DNA from: Cyprinodon diabolis
Lineage: Eukaryota > Chordata > Actinopteri > Cyprinodontiformes > Cyprinodontidae
Assembly: GCA_030533445.1 (NCBI GenBank)
Contig: CM060062.1
Location: 21,954,329-22,018,328, forward strand
Length of the DNA: 64,000 nucleotides
Direction: 5' to 3'
A program made the position numbers and the translations under genes. Below the pieces are notes generated by a model. It ran no database searches, had not been told where the DNA came from, and worked only from the letters and a program-made list of their open reading frames with translations. Shown here piece by piece: positions 23,776-40,274 of the stretch; the first letter of the stretch is position 1, and every line of letters begins with the position of its first letter.

Positions 23776-25096
23776 TTTACTGTTGAAATTTAAATTTTAA
23801 CTGAGGTGTCATTAGGTTAAGGTTGAGGTCCAACTGTTTAATTAGTTTTATTACTTGAGTCATGCTTTGGTTTTATTTATTTTTTAGTTATGGACCAATT
23901 ACTCCCACTTCATGGTGAATTTGAGTCACTTTCCAACCACCAGTTAGCATCATAACTAGTTCCAGCTACTTCCACTAATTATCCACTTGCCTCAGTCCCT
24001 TTATATACTTGCCTCACTCTCTACTTGCTGCCAGAATGTAAACGATCACTCTGCTTGAGTGTGTTCCCAGAAGTTAGTTACTCTACCTGTTCCTGCCTTT
24101 CAGCCTTATGGAAACACAGTGGCTTCTGGCTACAACTTGTGATCACCAAATGAAGCCTCATGAAGCCTTCCAACCCAATGCTTTGCCCAAAGGTTCGTTA
24201 CTTAACGTTTCATTCATTGCTCACCAGTGTCATCTGCTGCAGCACAGACACTGTGACAGCTCTTATATCTCAAAAATTAGAAAAGATTAATATGTGCAAT
24301 ATTGTCAAAATAAAGGTTTGTTATAAAACATGGCTTACTAATTTTAGTTATAAAATGATTTATACCAAAAATATCCCTCTAATGTGTTGACTGTCTGTGG
24401 CAATTGTTTTAGTTTGTCATGGACTGATTTTTGCAAAGATGGGCTGTATGCTTTCTATTCTGATTTCCTGAAAATACTTAAATTCTAAATCATCTTTTCA
24501 CAAGACTCCTGCTTGAGGTCCTTTATAGTTAGCTGCCCAAAATAGTTCAGTCTTCCAACAGCATTCACTTCTGTTTCTTCTGTGTGAGACTTTGTCATTG
24601 CTGATGTCAAAATGTCAAATTGCTAGTGGATGAGTATTTGGGTCTTCTCTTTATTAAAGAATATGACTACAGTCCTACCCGTACATGCAGTCCTACCCCC
24701 GACATCAAACGCATAGGGTTCTCTCTCTTTCCATGCCTAGCAGATAGATGCTGCAAATTGTCCAGAGGCTAAGTTGTGATGGCTACGTAAATTACTAAAA
24801 AACAGACTGTAACATTTCTCTTCGAGTTTCAGGAACCTTCAGATGTGAGATAAAGAGAGTGGAGGAGGGGAGTCTCCCTTGACGTGTGCCTGGCTGAACA
24901 AAATAACTCGTTTGCTTTAGGCCTTCCATGTGAAGGTGTGCTATGCTAACATATCTGAGCTGTTGTTTATGAAGCTAGAAAAAGCTTTATTTCACCATTG
25001 GTGGAAACACTGATATCAAATGAATGTTTTCTCATATGCTCATTACATTTTTATTACCAAATTATGACCAAAAATAATTTAATGGAAATCTTCATG
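23776..25096. other. Anonymous intergenic DNA
   Basis: No coding exon, RNA gene or clear repeat recognised. It includes the untranslated tail of the preceding LINE fragment. Confidence 0.5.
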
Positions 25097-25101
25097 CCTG
25101 C

Positions 25102-26468
25102 TGTCATGGTTTCAAGGTGTTTGGCCCACATGCAGACACAGACAGGGGAAACAGCAGCAGTTTAAGATGTTTGACTACACAAAAATAAGGTCAGTTCAGA
25201 ACAGGAGCCGCAGACGAGGTTCGGAACGTCAGTGTTCGGAGTTTTACGGGAGGAAAGAGGAAACTCATTAGGACTAAGAAAAGCAAAAGAAACTTGCACT
25301 GTTGCTGCTCTGCTTAATGCCAGGTACGGATAACCTATCCGGGGAGGGTGAGTGGAGGAAAGCGCTCTGTAACTCAGCTTTCCATTGGGAGGAGGTGGCT
25401 GATCTACAGGTGGGACTTAAGGCGGATTTATGCTTCTGACGCATAGCCTCTGCAAACGTCAAATCTGTCTCTGTGTGTGACCACGCCCCCCGCGCAGAGG
25501 TTCTCGAAACTGTTGTTGCTCACCTCAAAAAAATCCTGAAAACATGTCGGACGGTTGCAAACCCGCGCAGACTTCAAGCGGAAGTGCACAGACAAAAAGC
25601 AGCTGTGAATGGTCCTTGGTAAGCCTTTCCAGCTGTCTGTGTGGTTGTCCTTCTTGACTCGGTGCTGGGGCGTGCCATTTTTAAAAACCGAGGAGTATTA
25701 ACAATGATGGATGACCACAATAAAAGGTTGATCGAGGAGGCTCTGAAGTACAACCACTTGTACGATGTCTCAGACATGTTATTTTGGAAACTAAACAGCG
25801 CCGCTGGCGCTGTCAAAGAAGTTCTTGTGACCATCCACTGAAGTTCTCACAAGTTCTCGAATAGGCTCCCCCTTGCGCTTTGGCAGGAAACTGCTGTACG
25901 TCCCTAGAAATTCCAGACTGATGTTGCAGAAGCATACCAGCAAAACTGGTTCACAACCAGACGCAAGCAACATTTGATGTGTCCGGTTGCAGGAGTATAA
26001 TCTGTCCTTTAGGTGGGGGCCCGAGCAGCACCGCAGCAAAGGCATGTTTGAGGAGCAGCTGAAGAAACCAGTGTGAATCAAGGAAAGGGGTCTCTTGTCT
26101 GACTCAGTAGTACCGAGGGGGCTCGAGTGGATCACCAGAGCAGAATCAGAGCAACAGGGAATCAGAGATCAGTCCTCAGAGCATGGAGACAGGCGGGTGA
26201 GCAATCCAGAGCTCAATAAACTGAGTGACACAGGAGAAAAGTTAGAATCAGGAATCCAAATCATCCGGTTTTAGAGATCTGTCAACAGGACAGAGGTCTG
26301 GGCGTACCACAACGATTTAACACTCTGCCGTCTTTCAGCTGACTGAACGCTCCTCTTAAGCTCAGTGGAGGAGCCTCAATGCGCCGCAGGTGCGGGACCA
26401 TGTCCACCTGTCAGCAATAACCACCTGTGGAAGAGAGTAAGCAGAGCAGAGAACACCGAACCCTGACA
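25102..26468 (+). mobile_element. Non-autonomous TGTCA-ended DNA element, interrupted
   Basis: Ends are TGTCATGGTT and AACCCTGACA, a 10-bp terminal inverted repeat with one mismatch. The flanking sequence is CCTGC on both sides (25097-25101 and 26469-26473), an apparent target duplication. Without the insertion at 25420-26008 the element is about 775 bp and non-coding. The superfamily is uncertain, hAT-like by its ends. It is not a gene. Confidence 0.65.
25420..26008 (+). mobile_element. Harbinger-like element with MADF-type ORF fragment, nested
   Basis: The element begins AGGCGGATTTATGCTTCTG and ends with the inverse ...GTATAATCTGTCCT. It is flanked by TTA on both sides (25417-25419 and 26009-26011), the 3-bp duplication typical of PIF/Harbinger. 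Inside, an ATG near 25704 opens a short frame with RLIEEALKYNHLYDVSDM, which resembles the start of a MADF (Myb/SANT-like) DNA-binding domain. Such proteins are the second gene of Harbinger-type transposons. The frame is cut off soon after. It is inserted inside the TGTCA-ended element. Confidence 0.65.
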
Positions 26469-26473
26469 CCTGC

Positions 26474-27256
26474 TAGCCTACGCAAAGAAGGTAAAATTAA
26501 ATGAAGGTTATTGAATTCCTGATTAACCAAATCATTTATATTTTGCCAAATCGCAGAGGAGAGGAGATTAGCCCAGAGCTGAGGTCCCCACCCCCTCCTC
26601 TGCACGCCGTTGCCTGCGCGCAGGTGATGAGCTTGTCGCAGATATTTTTGATTTATGCCCAAAATTGAAGCATGGTCTGAGCAATTTTATTCCACGCCAC
26701 AATGCAAGAGGGACAATCACAAACTAGCAACGGATGAGATGAGGGCACACATCAAATGTCGCGAACCAGTTTTGCTGATATGTTTCTGCAACGTTGGTCT
26801 GGAATTTCTAGGGCTGCACAACAGTTTCATCCCTGAGAACTTCGGTGGATGGTCACAAGAACTTCTTCGTCGGCGCTGGTGGGAGTGTTTATTTTCCAAA
26901 ACCATGTCTGAGGCATCGTACAGGTGGTTGTACTTCCGTGCGTCCTCGATCAACCTTTCGTTGTGGTTATCCATTGTTGTTATTACTTTTTAATAATGAC
27001 GCGCCCCAGCACCGAATCAAGAAGGACGACCACACAGACAGCCGCAAAGGCATACCAAGGACCAATCACAGCTTTTTTTTTGCCTGAGCAGTTTCGCTTG
27101 AGGTCCGCGCGGGTTTGCGACCTACCGACGTGTAGTCAGGATTTTTTTGAGATGCACGACGACTGTTGTAGAGCCTCTGCGTGGGGGGCGTGGTCGTGCA
27201 CAGAAACAGATTTGACGGTTGCAGAGGCTATGCGTCAGAAGTATAAATTGGCCCAG
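26474..27256 (-). mobile_element. Second Harbinger-like copy, inverted, with MADF-type ORF fragment
   Basis: On the minus strand from 27256 this repeats the nested copy almost base for base through the outer ~600 bp, including the TIR region (acttctgacgcatagcctct). It also has a frame at 26974-26717 with RLIEDARKYNHLYDASDM. Beyond that it has extra internal sequence absent from the nested copy, so it is a less deleted relative. The far end abuts the TGTCA-ended element and no matching terminus is seen. The frame is broken and no transposase is present. Confidence 0.6.
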
Positions 27257-27572
27257 AGTGGGGATCCAGGTGAAAAAAGGGTCTTAGCATTCTCCCGCAC
27301 CTCGTTCTTCTAGCTAGTCGAACTTCACAAGTCATTTTCCGCAATGGCGGTCATACAAACAAAACATGCTGGTAAGCTAGCAAACAGGAAATACGCATAG
27401 TTTAGAGCGGATGTAGATTTGACAAATCAGAGGCCTCCTGTCTGCAGCACTGTCTGCAGTCACATACAATTTGGGAGAGGTGAGGCAGAGTGCCTGCGGA
27501 GGGGGCTGGGACGTCTCTGTGTTCACAGGGACACCTACGCAGACAACCTAGTTTCGAAGTATAAATCAGCCT
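27257..27572. mobile_element. Additional Harbinger-type terminal segment
   Basis: Ends in GAAGTATAAATCAGCCT followed by TTA, a second outward terminus of the same family 316 bp beyond the first. It suggests another partial or nested copy. No ORF is recognisable. Confidence 0.45.
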
Positions 27573-27949
27573 TTAATCAGTCTTGAGTCTCTGGGCAACT
27601 ACTGCCCCCACAAGCTTTCAAACTAGTGGCCCTAAATCAAACCCTAGTTTCACACACAACTAAACACTGGTTTGTATTAAATATTATTAAGGATGAATAA
27701 CACACCCTACATAGTAATCCCACTATTATGACCCTGCCCAAATCTGTTATTATGAACCCTAACTCACACCAAGTTAAACAAAACATCAAGACCAATCACC
27801 ACTTAATGTACCACTAAGTCCCGCCCATCATTTCAATATGACAGCCCCTCTAACCCTTAAAAAAACTATTTGGACCAGAATGCATCAAAAATATAGGATA
27901 AAAAAAACCCAACCACGCAACATCAAAGGATTAGATATGGAATCCACTT

Positions 27950-28820
27950 CATTTTGACAAAGGTCACTGAGAGCTTAAATCATTCAAACTGCTTTCTCTT
28001 CTGAAGGCAAGTTCTTCAAATAGTCGTCAAAGTATACATCTGAAGAAAAGTGTGTGCAGTTGTCTTCTGCTGTCTTCCGAAGAGTGTAACTAGCACAACC
28101 TGGGTATGAGACAGCACCAAACAAATGTGTAGTAATTCTATACTCCATTGGCTCTTGGTCCACTTTACCTTCAGCCCACCACGAAAATCAGAGATAGTCT
28201 CTATCCTCTTCAGCCAAGTTCACCTGATAAAACACAAACTTAATATCTCCCATAAAAGCTACTGGCTTTTCTGAATCTGACAAGGATTCCCAAAAATGAA
28301 CTCTTCAGGTTTGGCCCTTGAAGAAGCTGTTTGTTGAGTGTAGCTCCTTTAAATACAGCTGAGCAGTCAAACAACTTGAACATTCAGAGAACCATTTCTG
28401 GGATGATGTACAGCATGATGGGGAATATACCAGATCCTTCAATTTTCTCCATTCAGTTGATGTTGAGACACTTTCTCCACATAGCCTTTACCTATTACAT
28501 ATTTGAAAAAGCTAGTATGCTCTTTGTAAAAGAATTAATCCTTTTTTTACTTCCTCTTAGATTCCAACAGCCTTTGCTTGACCATGGAAATGTAATTACC
28601 GTAGGAAGATTGATTTGTTTCTTTCTGAAGGGCATGTTTAGATTATAATGACCTTCCTGAAGAAATACTGACTCATCCATGATCTTTAAGACTTTGATGT
28701 CTTCTCTTGACATCCCTTTCTCATCTGATCACTTTTAATTGAAGTCATGTTCATATTGTCTTTTTAACATCTTTTCCAAATATCCCTTCTTCCCTCAACC
28801 AGATTTGATGGGAGGTGTTC
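27950..28820 (-). pseudogene. BEL/Pao LTR-retrotransposon pol relic
   Basis: Read on the minus strand in several frames, this gives the ordered signature of BEL/Pao polymerase. SREDIKVLKIMDE comes first, then GHYNLNMPFRKK, then WYIPHHAVY. The reverse transcriptase core FDCSAVFKGATLN and LLQGPNLKSSFLGIL follows, and finally VYFDDYLKNLPSEEKAV with the YFDD active-site box. Frameshifts and stops separate the blocks, so no product is possible. No LTR was found at either end. This is a decayed fragment of the middle of pol. Confidence 0.75.
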
Positions 28821-29289
28821 GAGAGTAATAATAAGTTAGAACTAAACCTGAGTACTACACATTATAAACTGGCATGCCAGAGTATGAGTGAGGCACCGTC
28901 TCTGTCGATTTGATATAGAAATGATACTGTGACCCTCACCTTGGGAACATGCCGTGCTGTAAACCATATTTATAACCATTAGTTCACTCTCACCTACAGA
29001 CAGCTGGGTTTCTGTCAAGGGTATTGTCAAAGTTAGTTAGTGATCTAAGGTGCTAGTAAATTCTGCTGTCTTTGTCAGGAATCTGTAAGACATTATTAAG
29101 AGGTTTCATTTTCTAATTTGCTTAGACCAGTGGTCTCAAACTAACTTTTAGACCTGTCTCTGCAACGACACACCTGACTTAAATATAAGTCAATTAGCAG
29201 AGTTTGGCTGCTGCTAGTGTGACAGTTAAGCTATTTCATTTAGTTGTTTAGGGGAAAGAATAAATGTAAAAGTAGCAGGACACACACCC
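28821..29289. other. Anonymous repeat-rich spacer
   Basis: Lies between the BEL/Pao relic and the LINE. A segment near 29128-29200 (agaccagtggtctcaaacta) looks like the edge of a short interspersed element. No gene is seen. Confidence 0.4.
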
Positions 29290-31545
29290 TCATTTTGGCT
29301 TCCAATAGAGAAAGTGATTAAGAGGACCAATTCTCTTCACTATATATATGCTCCCAATCAGCTATATCTGTCTATGAATCCAGATGAAGCTAACCCATTA
29401 CATAGATTACAGGCATGTCTTGAAGACATAAAAACCTGGATGTCTCTTAACCTTCTGCTTCTTAATGCAGAAAAAACAGAAATTATAGTCTTTGGACCAC
29501 AGTCTTTGAAAAATAAGCTGATTAGTTAGTCACTTTATTTGGATGGGATTAAACTGATTTCAGATAATAAAGTAAAAAATATCTGTGTTATTTTTGAGCA
29601 GGACCTGTCATTTAAATCCCATATTAAAGATGTTTGTAGAATTTCCTTCTTTTATCTGCAGAATATTGTAAAAGTTAGAAATATCCTGTCCAGGGGTGAA
29701 GCTGAGAAACTAGTCCATGCATTCGTTATTTTAAAGCTGGACTGTTGTAATTCTTTACTATCAGGAAGTCCCCAAAATGTAGTTAAAAGCCTTCATCTGA
29801 TTCTAAAATGCTGCAGCCAGAGTTCTGATGAAAATTAAAAAGAGAGATAATATCTCTCCTATCCTAACTTCTCTTCATTGACTTCCTGTTAAATCCAGAA
29901 TAGAATTTAAAATCCTCCTTCGGCCTTATAAAGCCTTAAATGGCCAAGCTCCACCTTACATCAGAGATATAATTGTTCCTTATGTTTCTAACAGAGAAAT
30001 TCACCCTCAATCTGCAGATTTATTAGTGGTTCATAGAATTTCTAAAAGTAGAATGGGAGGCAGATCTTTTAGTTATCAGGCTCCTCTCTTACGGAACCAA
30101 CTACCAGTTTTAATCCATGAGGTAGACACCTTGTCTACTTTTAAGGGTAGGCTTAAAACTTTCCTTTTTGACAAAACTTATAGTTAGACTGGCTCATGTT
30201 ATCGAGTGCTATCTCTATAGTTGTGCTACTATAGGCTAAGACTGCTGGAGGACATAGGGACCCCTTTTTCATTATTCTGCCTCATTCTATTTCTATTCTC
30301 CCACTCTGCAGAATTTGTCAGTTCAATCTCTAATGCCATGGTCCCTCTGATTTTTCTCATATTAGCTTCATCTGGTATGTTCTTGTTTGGCTGTGACACC
30401 ATCCTGGAGAAAAATATTAGCTGTGCTACTGCCAACAACACTTTGTTTGTAGATGATGGAGCTCGGCCTGTTTTTCAGTGTTGTCCTGTACAAAACGAAC
30501 ACGAAACGCTAATATTTTCCAGAACGTTTGTTCTAAAGATGGAGACGTAAAATAAATGTGATCGTCCACACGAATGCATGAGAACGCTGCAAAATGTATG
30601 CCAGGCCTGTAAGTGGCGCTGTGGTGCCAAAGCAAAAATAGGCGACGAAATGTTGGGCATGCGCACTAATATTTATACATGGTTGCCCTGCGGGTCCATT
30701 TTCGTGGTTCAGTCAAATTCAGGTGCTGAACTATGTCGTCGATATTGCTCTGTTCTTCCTGGAGATATTCCAGAAGAAGAAGATTCTGTTGTAAGCCCGA
30801 CAGCAGGGTGAGTAGCATGAGCAGCAACCATTCAACACAGTACGGCACCATTGTTGTTGTGATACTGTGTCGCGCATGCGTGTTTAGAGGAGACGCTATG
30901 ACGCATGCGTGTAAAAAAAAAATGCGGTTAGAGCTTAAAGATGGAAACGCGAAAACAGCGTTTCAAAATCTTCCCACTCTGAAGGCTGAATAAAAAAAAG
31001 ATTGTTTACAGACCCTCGAAACGCCGTTTTCGTATGGATGAGAGGCTGGTTTGGTGAAAAATTTGTGCGTTTAGGCCAGGGTTCGGCTTCGTGTGGACAG
31101 GGCCTGTGACTAACTGGATGTTCTCTCTTCGTCCTCTGATGTGGGAGCTGGCTTGGACCTCGTCTGTCTGGCTGTGTGTTTTTCTGGACTGGGCAGCCTG
31201 TGGAGCTGGTTTACAGTTGCCTTTTGTATCTCTGCTTCTTTCTTTTGTCTGATTCTGCCTCCTTGAACCCCAGTCAGCCTCTGCAGATAGCTGCTCACAC
31301 TGAGCCTGGTTCTGCTGGAGGTTACTTTTTGTTAAAAGTGAATTTTACTCTCCACTGTCACTACAACCATAATGGTGTGAGTGATTGCCTTCAAGTCAAT
31401 GAGTTGATGCAATCAACTGGTTTTTCTAGATAGAAAACTTTTAATCAATTTGACTGGATGATCTGGTTGAATTGTGAGTGCCTTGAGATGACATGTGTTG
31501 TGAATTGTTTTGAATTGGCACTATATAAATCAACTAAATTTAATT
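29290..31545 (+). mobile_element. Rex1/CR1-like LINE remnant with an internal insertion
   Basis: From about 29340 conceptual reading gives QLYLSMNPDE, CLEDIKTWMSLNLLLLNAEK, LVHAFVILKLDCCNSLLSG and RPYKALNGQAPPYIRDI. This is the 3' half of a non-LTR reverse transcriptase. The catalytic YADD position reads YAPN, and stops and frameshifts break the frame. The 3' tail resumes at about 31110 and ends in ccttgagatgaca and cactatataaatcaac, as in common fish LINE tails. A non-LINE block of roughly 650 bp (about 30450-31105) sits between them. The clade name is from memory. Confidence 0.65.
30450..31105. mobile_element. Non-autonomous DNA element inside the LINE
   Basis: A GC/CpG-richer block interrupts the LINE 3' region. 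Both ends carry related inverted motifs: cgtccacacgaatgc near the left, and at the right cttcgtgtggacagggcct, whose complement contains gtccacacgaag. Inner parts share aaacgccgttttcg-like sequence. Boundaries and target duplication are unclear. It is hAT-like by appearance only, with no transposase. Confidence 0.4.
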
Positions 31546-31550
31546 CCATC

Positions 31551-31795
31551 CATCCATTTCCCCTCACGCGAGGGGTGCTGGTGCTGATCTCCAGGTGTCA
31601 ATGGGCGAGAGACGGGGTACATCCTGGACAGGTCGCCAGCCTATCGCAGGGCAACACAGAGACAAACAGGACAAACAACCATTCACACTAAAACATAAGG
31701 AGAATTTAGAGAATTAACCTAACAGTTATGTTGTTGAACTGTGACAGGAAGCCAAAGTACCTGGAGAAAACCTACACATGCTCAGGGAGTTGAAT
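31551..31795 (+). repeat. Common teleost interspersed repeat, copy 1
   Basis: Contains gacggggtacatcctggaca, ggtcgccagcctatcgcagg, ggagaatttagagaattaac and gccaaagtacctggagaaaa. The same unit recurs at 55511-55776. It is non-coding, probably a retroposon 3' region. Confidence 0.65.
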
Positions 31796-35797
<4,002 letters not shown>

Positions 35798-37540
35798 TTA
35801 TTTTACTATAACTGGATGTTTCCTCTTCCCCCTTCTTCACGTCGTCATGCATTTACTGTAAATTGGGCACCACTGCAGACCTTGCTTTTGGCTAGTTTCC
35901 ATCAGTGTGTTTGCAGCTGAGCAAAGGGGGCTGTGGTTTGGACCAGAGCAAATCTGTAAAAGCTAATGGGATTGTAAGTGCTTGCTAGAGAGGAGGGGTA
36001 ATAGATAAAGGACCTGTGTTGTTAAAGCAGGAGGTATTTTCAACCATCAGCTGCCTGTGTTACAAAATACACACCATATAGTTTGCTGCAGTGCACACAT
36101 GTGAGTGTATGCATATAATGTGATCACTCTAATGTGGACACTGTGCCTTTGGATTCTTGTTGCTCCTGCTGAAGGAGAACCAGTCAGGATCCTTTGAGTT
36201 AGTGTTTGTTTACCGTCATTAGGTCTGTACATGGGTTTTTAGGTCTGCTGTGGTCAAGACAGAAGCCTTATGACGAAAACATAAATGCAGCATGTTACAG
36301 CAGGGTAAGACGTGACCTGCTGCCACATTTCTCATTCTACTGATAGTACTTATCTTTAAAGGCAGAGAAATAGGGTAATTCTGCTGCTGCAGCTGTCAAA
36401 CACACCATTCTCTGTCTGTTTAGTTGATGCATGTTTCTGGGGAATGGGGCTCAACTTTAGGTGGAGGTTAAAGGTTGACAATTTCATATTTCCTTTATTA
36501 TTAATTATTTTGGTATAAAGACATTTTAAGCAACAGTATTGAAACTAGTCAAGAAAAGTATGTTCTCTTATTTTTGCTTGATCATCCTCTCTCCAAATCC
36601 TTGCAAATTGCCCCCAGGTTATCCAATGAATTACTCACATTCTGTCAATCTTTAAAAATTGTCATATCACTGCATAAGCCTTATATGTATTCCTCTGTGA
36701 TTTGGTTGGAAGAGCAGAAATGGCAGATTAGTCTTAAATCCCCCCTCAAGTAGATTATGCCCTCATCTCTAAAGCTCATGCACTGAGGGTTCCTCATAAT
36801 TGCTGCTTGTGGCTTGGAGGAGCGGCCAGCTTACACACTCAGGAGTATGGACCCGTCTGTTCTTACAACACCATCCCAGTGTGCTTATTAAAAGTGCGGT
36901 CAACCCCGTTTTTTTTCCATGTGTGCCTCTTCCCATTGTATTCTATCTGATTGATGTTGACTGAGGTCACCTAAGCTCATGCAGGGGATCATGGCACAGT
37001 GTGCAGGGGGCTAAATGTTTACATGCATTAATTTGACTTTATTCAGGGGTCTTCTGGCTCAATCTAGCCCATCCAGGGATAGGGCAGACGAAGCCATATG
37101 TTATGCTTTTCAACACCACCATACTGAAGGTCAGACCACCAGGTTATGGAAGCTTCTTAGCAGAAATACATAATCTTTGTGGGTGGATCCCTATGCTGTG
37201 TTTTGGTTCTGATCTCTCGGGGGTGACACAAAACATGGCTGTTAACAAAAGTGGGCTTGGAAACTTCTATGACACTGATGTTTCCTCCTTGATGACATTA
37301 CCCTAACACACTTTGTCACTAGTTGAAAATATCTGGCAGAACTAAAACAGATAAAAACTCCAGATGATTTTAAGATAAGGGATTTTTCCTAAAAGGCATC
37401 CTCCAGTAGCCTCAATTGTTGGATAAAACTGTTAATGAGTTATTTCACTACTCAGTATACCAAATAATGTCTGTTAATAGAAAAGGAAATCTAAAATACT
37501 GTCTAATGTGGACAGGGGTGCATTACTGTGACTTGGGGAA
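35798..37540. other. Anonymous intergenic DNA
   Basis: No exon, RNA gene or repeat that I recognise in this stretch. Confidence 0.5.
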
Positions 37541-37745
37541 GTGGTGGCCTAATGGTTAGGGCATAGGGCTTTGAATCCTGAGATTGGGAGTTTGATCTCC
37601 CACTCCCCCAGACTGCCACTCTGGCTCCCTAAGCAAGACCCTTAACCCCACACTGCTCCCCGGGCGCCGCACAATGGCAGCCCACTGTTCCCCAACGGGA
37701 TGGGTTAAAATGCATAGATAAATTTCTCCATTGTGAGATCAATAA
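37541..37745 (+). repeat. tRNA-derived SINE, family 1
   Basis: Has an A-box-like tggcctaatgg (37545) and a B-box-like tttgatctcc (37591), the split RNA polymerase III promoter of a tRNA head. A body with gcaagacccttaacccc and ggcagcccactgttccc follows. Same family as 41951-42180 and the fragment at 4800-4893. Confidence 0.75.
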
Positions 37746-38935
37746 TGTTCAATTTATTTATTAAAACTTGTGCATTCCTTTAGCTTCAGATTAGTTATAA
37801 CAAGTGGCGGCTGGTGAAGTTTTCTTCAGGAGGGGCTAAAAATTCGAAATACACGTTTACCAAAAACCAATCACAGATATTTAATTCTTGTACATACATT
37901 TTGCCCTTCTGAGGCTTTGTGAAGGCAAATCTGTGTTTTGCATGCTCAAATATGGTGTCAGCGACCTACAAAAATAATGTACCAGTATAATAGTGAAGAA
38001 GCTATTTAGTCAGCTTTATATCTTTTTAATATATAAAAACAATTTGTTTCTGACAATGCATGTATTTAAGAGGAACTATGCAAATTAATAAATACCTAAA
38101 AAAAACTACACTAAATTATATGATTTTCCATGTGAACCCCAGTTTGTTCATTCTTCTTTGCCTTTCTAAAAAGAGCTTTAAGTCTGTCCTACCTGTGTTT
38201 ATGCATGGTGGGTCAGACGTTTGGAAAAGGGAAAATAGAAAGGCAGGGAAAGCAAAATAAAGCGATAGCCTCACTGCATGCAGTTAGCCAAGCCTTGTAC
38301 GTAGATAAACCACAACTTTCACCTCCAGCTTCTCTTGGTATTTTTTAAAGGGATTTCACTTCTGTCAATTAACTGCACTAAACTGTGATGACAGTTCGTG
38401 TCAGCAAAACTAAATTTATTACAAAAATGAAATTTCGTTTTTTGTGTACATCCTGTGTATACAAAATGACAATAAAAGTTGTCTAAGTCTAAGGTCTAAA
38501 TCAGCTCTGTGCGCTGCTGTCCTGTGCCCTGAGCTCTCCTTTCCTTTTGCATTGCAGAGGAGCTACTGCGCATGTACAGCTTTTAACGAGAGTCTATGGC
38601 AAAAGTTTTGGCGCAGACTTAATTATTTTCACTTTTTTATGGTAGATGTAGAAGAACAGTGTCTCACAGATGCAACAGTGAAACACAAGGCTTAGCATGT
38701 CTAAATATTTTTAATAAATCTGTTCAGGAACAGATAAAGTTTTAAAATAAGTATTAACTAAATAAGTTAAAAACTCATGATATGATTAATCACTTTAGTA
38801 AGAGATACAAATCCAGCAGTGTAAAAATGAGTTATTGTTGCATTTAATAACTTAAATATGGAACAAAATATTCTAGGAAAGCCTGCAGGTATTTTGACAC
38901 CTGGATAACAGTAATAAATAAAAAAATAAATAAAA
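37746..38935. other. Anonymous DNA with a retroposon-type tail
   Basis: Around 38420-38490 the segment aaatttcgttttttgtgtac and tgacaataaaagttgtctaa looks like a retroposon tail. No gene is seen. Confidence 0.4.
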
Positions 38936-39259
38936 AATGGGGCGACAGTGGCGTTAGATGTTGGAGTTTGCCCAGAAATCGAAGGGTTGACGGTTCAAGC
39001 CCCGGCTTTGACTTTCATTGTCGTTGTGTCCTTGGGCAAGACACTTCACCTGCATTGTCTACTGATGGTGGTCAGAGGGCCTGGTGGCGCCAGAGTACGG
39101 CAGCCCCGCTTCTGTCAGTGAGCCCCAGGGCAGCTGTGGCTACAATGTAGCTTGCCACCATGAGTGTGTGTGTGAATGGGTGAATGAATGTAGTGTAAAG
39201 TGCTTTGGTCAAGTCACCTGACTTGAATAAAGGTGCTATATAAGTACATGCCATTTACC
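38936..39259 (+). repeat. tRNA-derived SINE, family 2
   Basis: A perfect B-box ggttcaagccc (38992) follows an A-box-like head. The body has ttgggcaagacacttcacct, and the tail has taaagtgctttggtcaag and gctatataagtacatgccat. It is about 320 bp and differs from family 1. Confidence 0.75.
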
Positions 39260-40228
39260 AAAAAAATTATGTAATATAATAATAAAAAAATCTAATTAAG
39301 TAAACTTAAAACATTTAAACCAGCTTAGTGACTCACATGGATAATCATCCTCCGTCATTTTGTCATGGTCACTAACCTGTGTTTCTCTCTTAAACCAGAG
39401 CTTCAGTGATAGACGCCCTAGCAGCTGATACCATGGATCCACAATTAAAGCTTTCAAATATCCACACTGTCTGTCTCGCTTTGAATACTGGGTCCTTCTG
39501 TACTGATTCTGGACAGATATAAAAGTCAAAGTTTAACTTTTATGGGAGGTGTATATATAAAGGGATGCTTTACTCTGTAGGTTAGTTGTCCCCAAGTCCA
39601 TTTCTTGAGACCTTGCATCCCTAAACCTGAGTCAAATGTCTTAATTTACCTCATCAGCATTATTCAATTCTGCAGTGGAATTTGCTCTTTGTTTGAATTG
39701 GGTTTGCTGGAGAGGTGATGCTCTTTAGACAGATGACTATAAAACTGATTAGTTTACACATCAGAATGGAGAGAATGTTGGGATTGAATCAAATAAAAAG
39801 AAAGTAGGACTAGCAATTAAGGGGTATGGTTTACTTACATCTTCCCTAGGTTGAGACTTTATTTTCATTTATATATTTTGTTTCAAGGAGGAAAATGTGT
39901 ATAATATCTTTTATTTAAGTGAATTTAATATTACAATTTTTGCAATGGACAAATAAATAAGAATTTGCACAGTTGTCCTAATTTTTTCACGACTTCTAAA
40001 TGGTGTTTAGTTTGTTACCACACTGGCAAAGCTTTACATAGATATATCCTGGGTTTTACAGCAGCAGCTACATGCCTGCACTGTTATAGTTCACTAAATG
40101 ATTTAACACCCGGCCATTGATCCACCTGGTAAACATTCATTGCTTCCAAACAGATTTTCCACCCTGTTCAGAGATCTCTCTCTCTCTCTCTCTCTCTTTC
40201 TCTCACTCATGCCTATGCATTGGAATGC

Positions 40229-40274
<46 letters not shown>

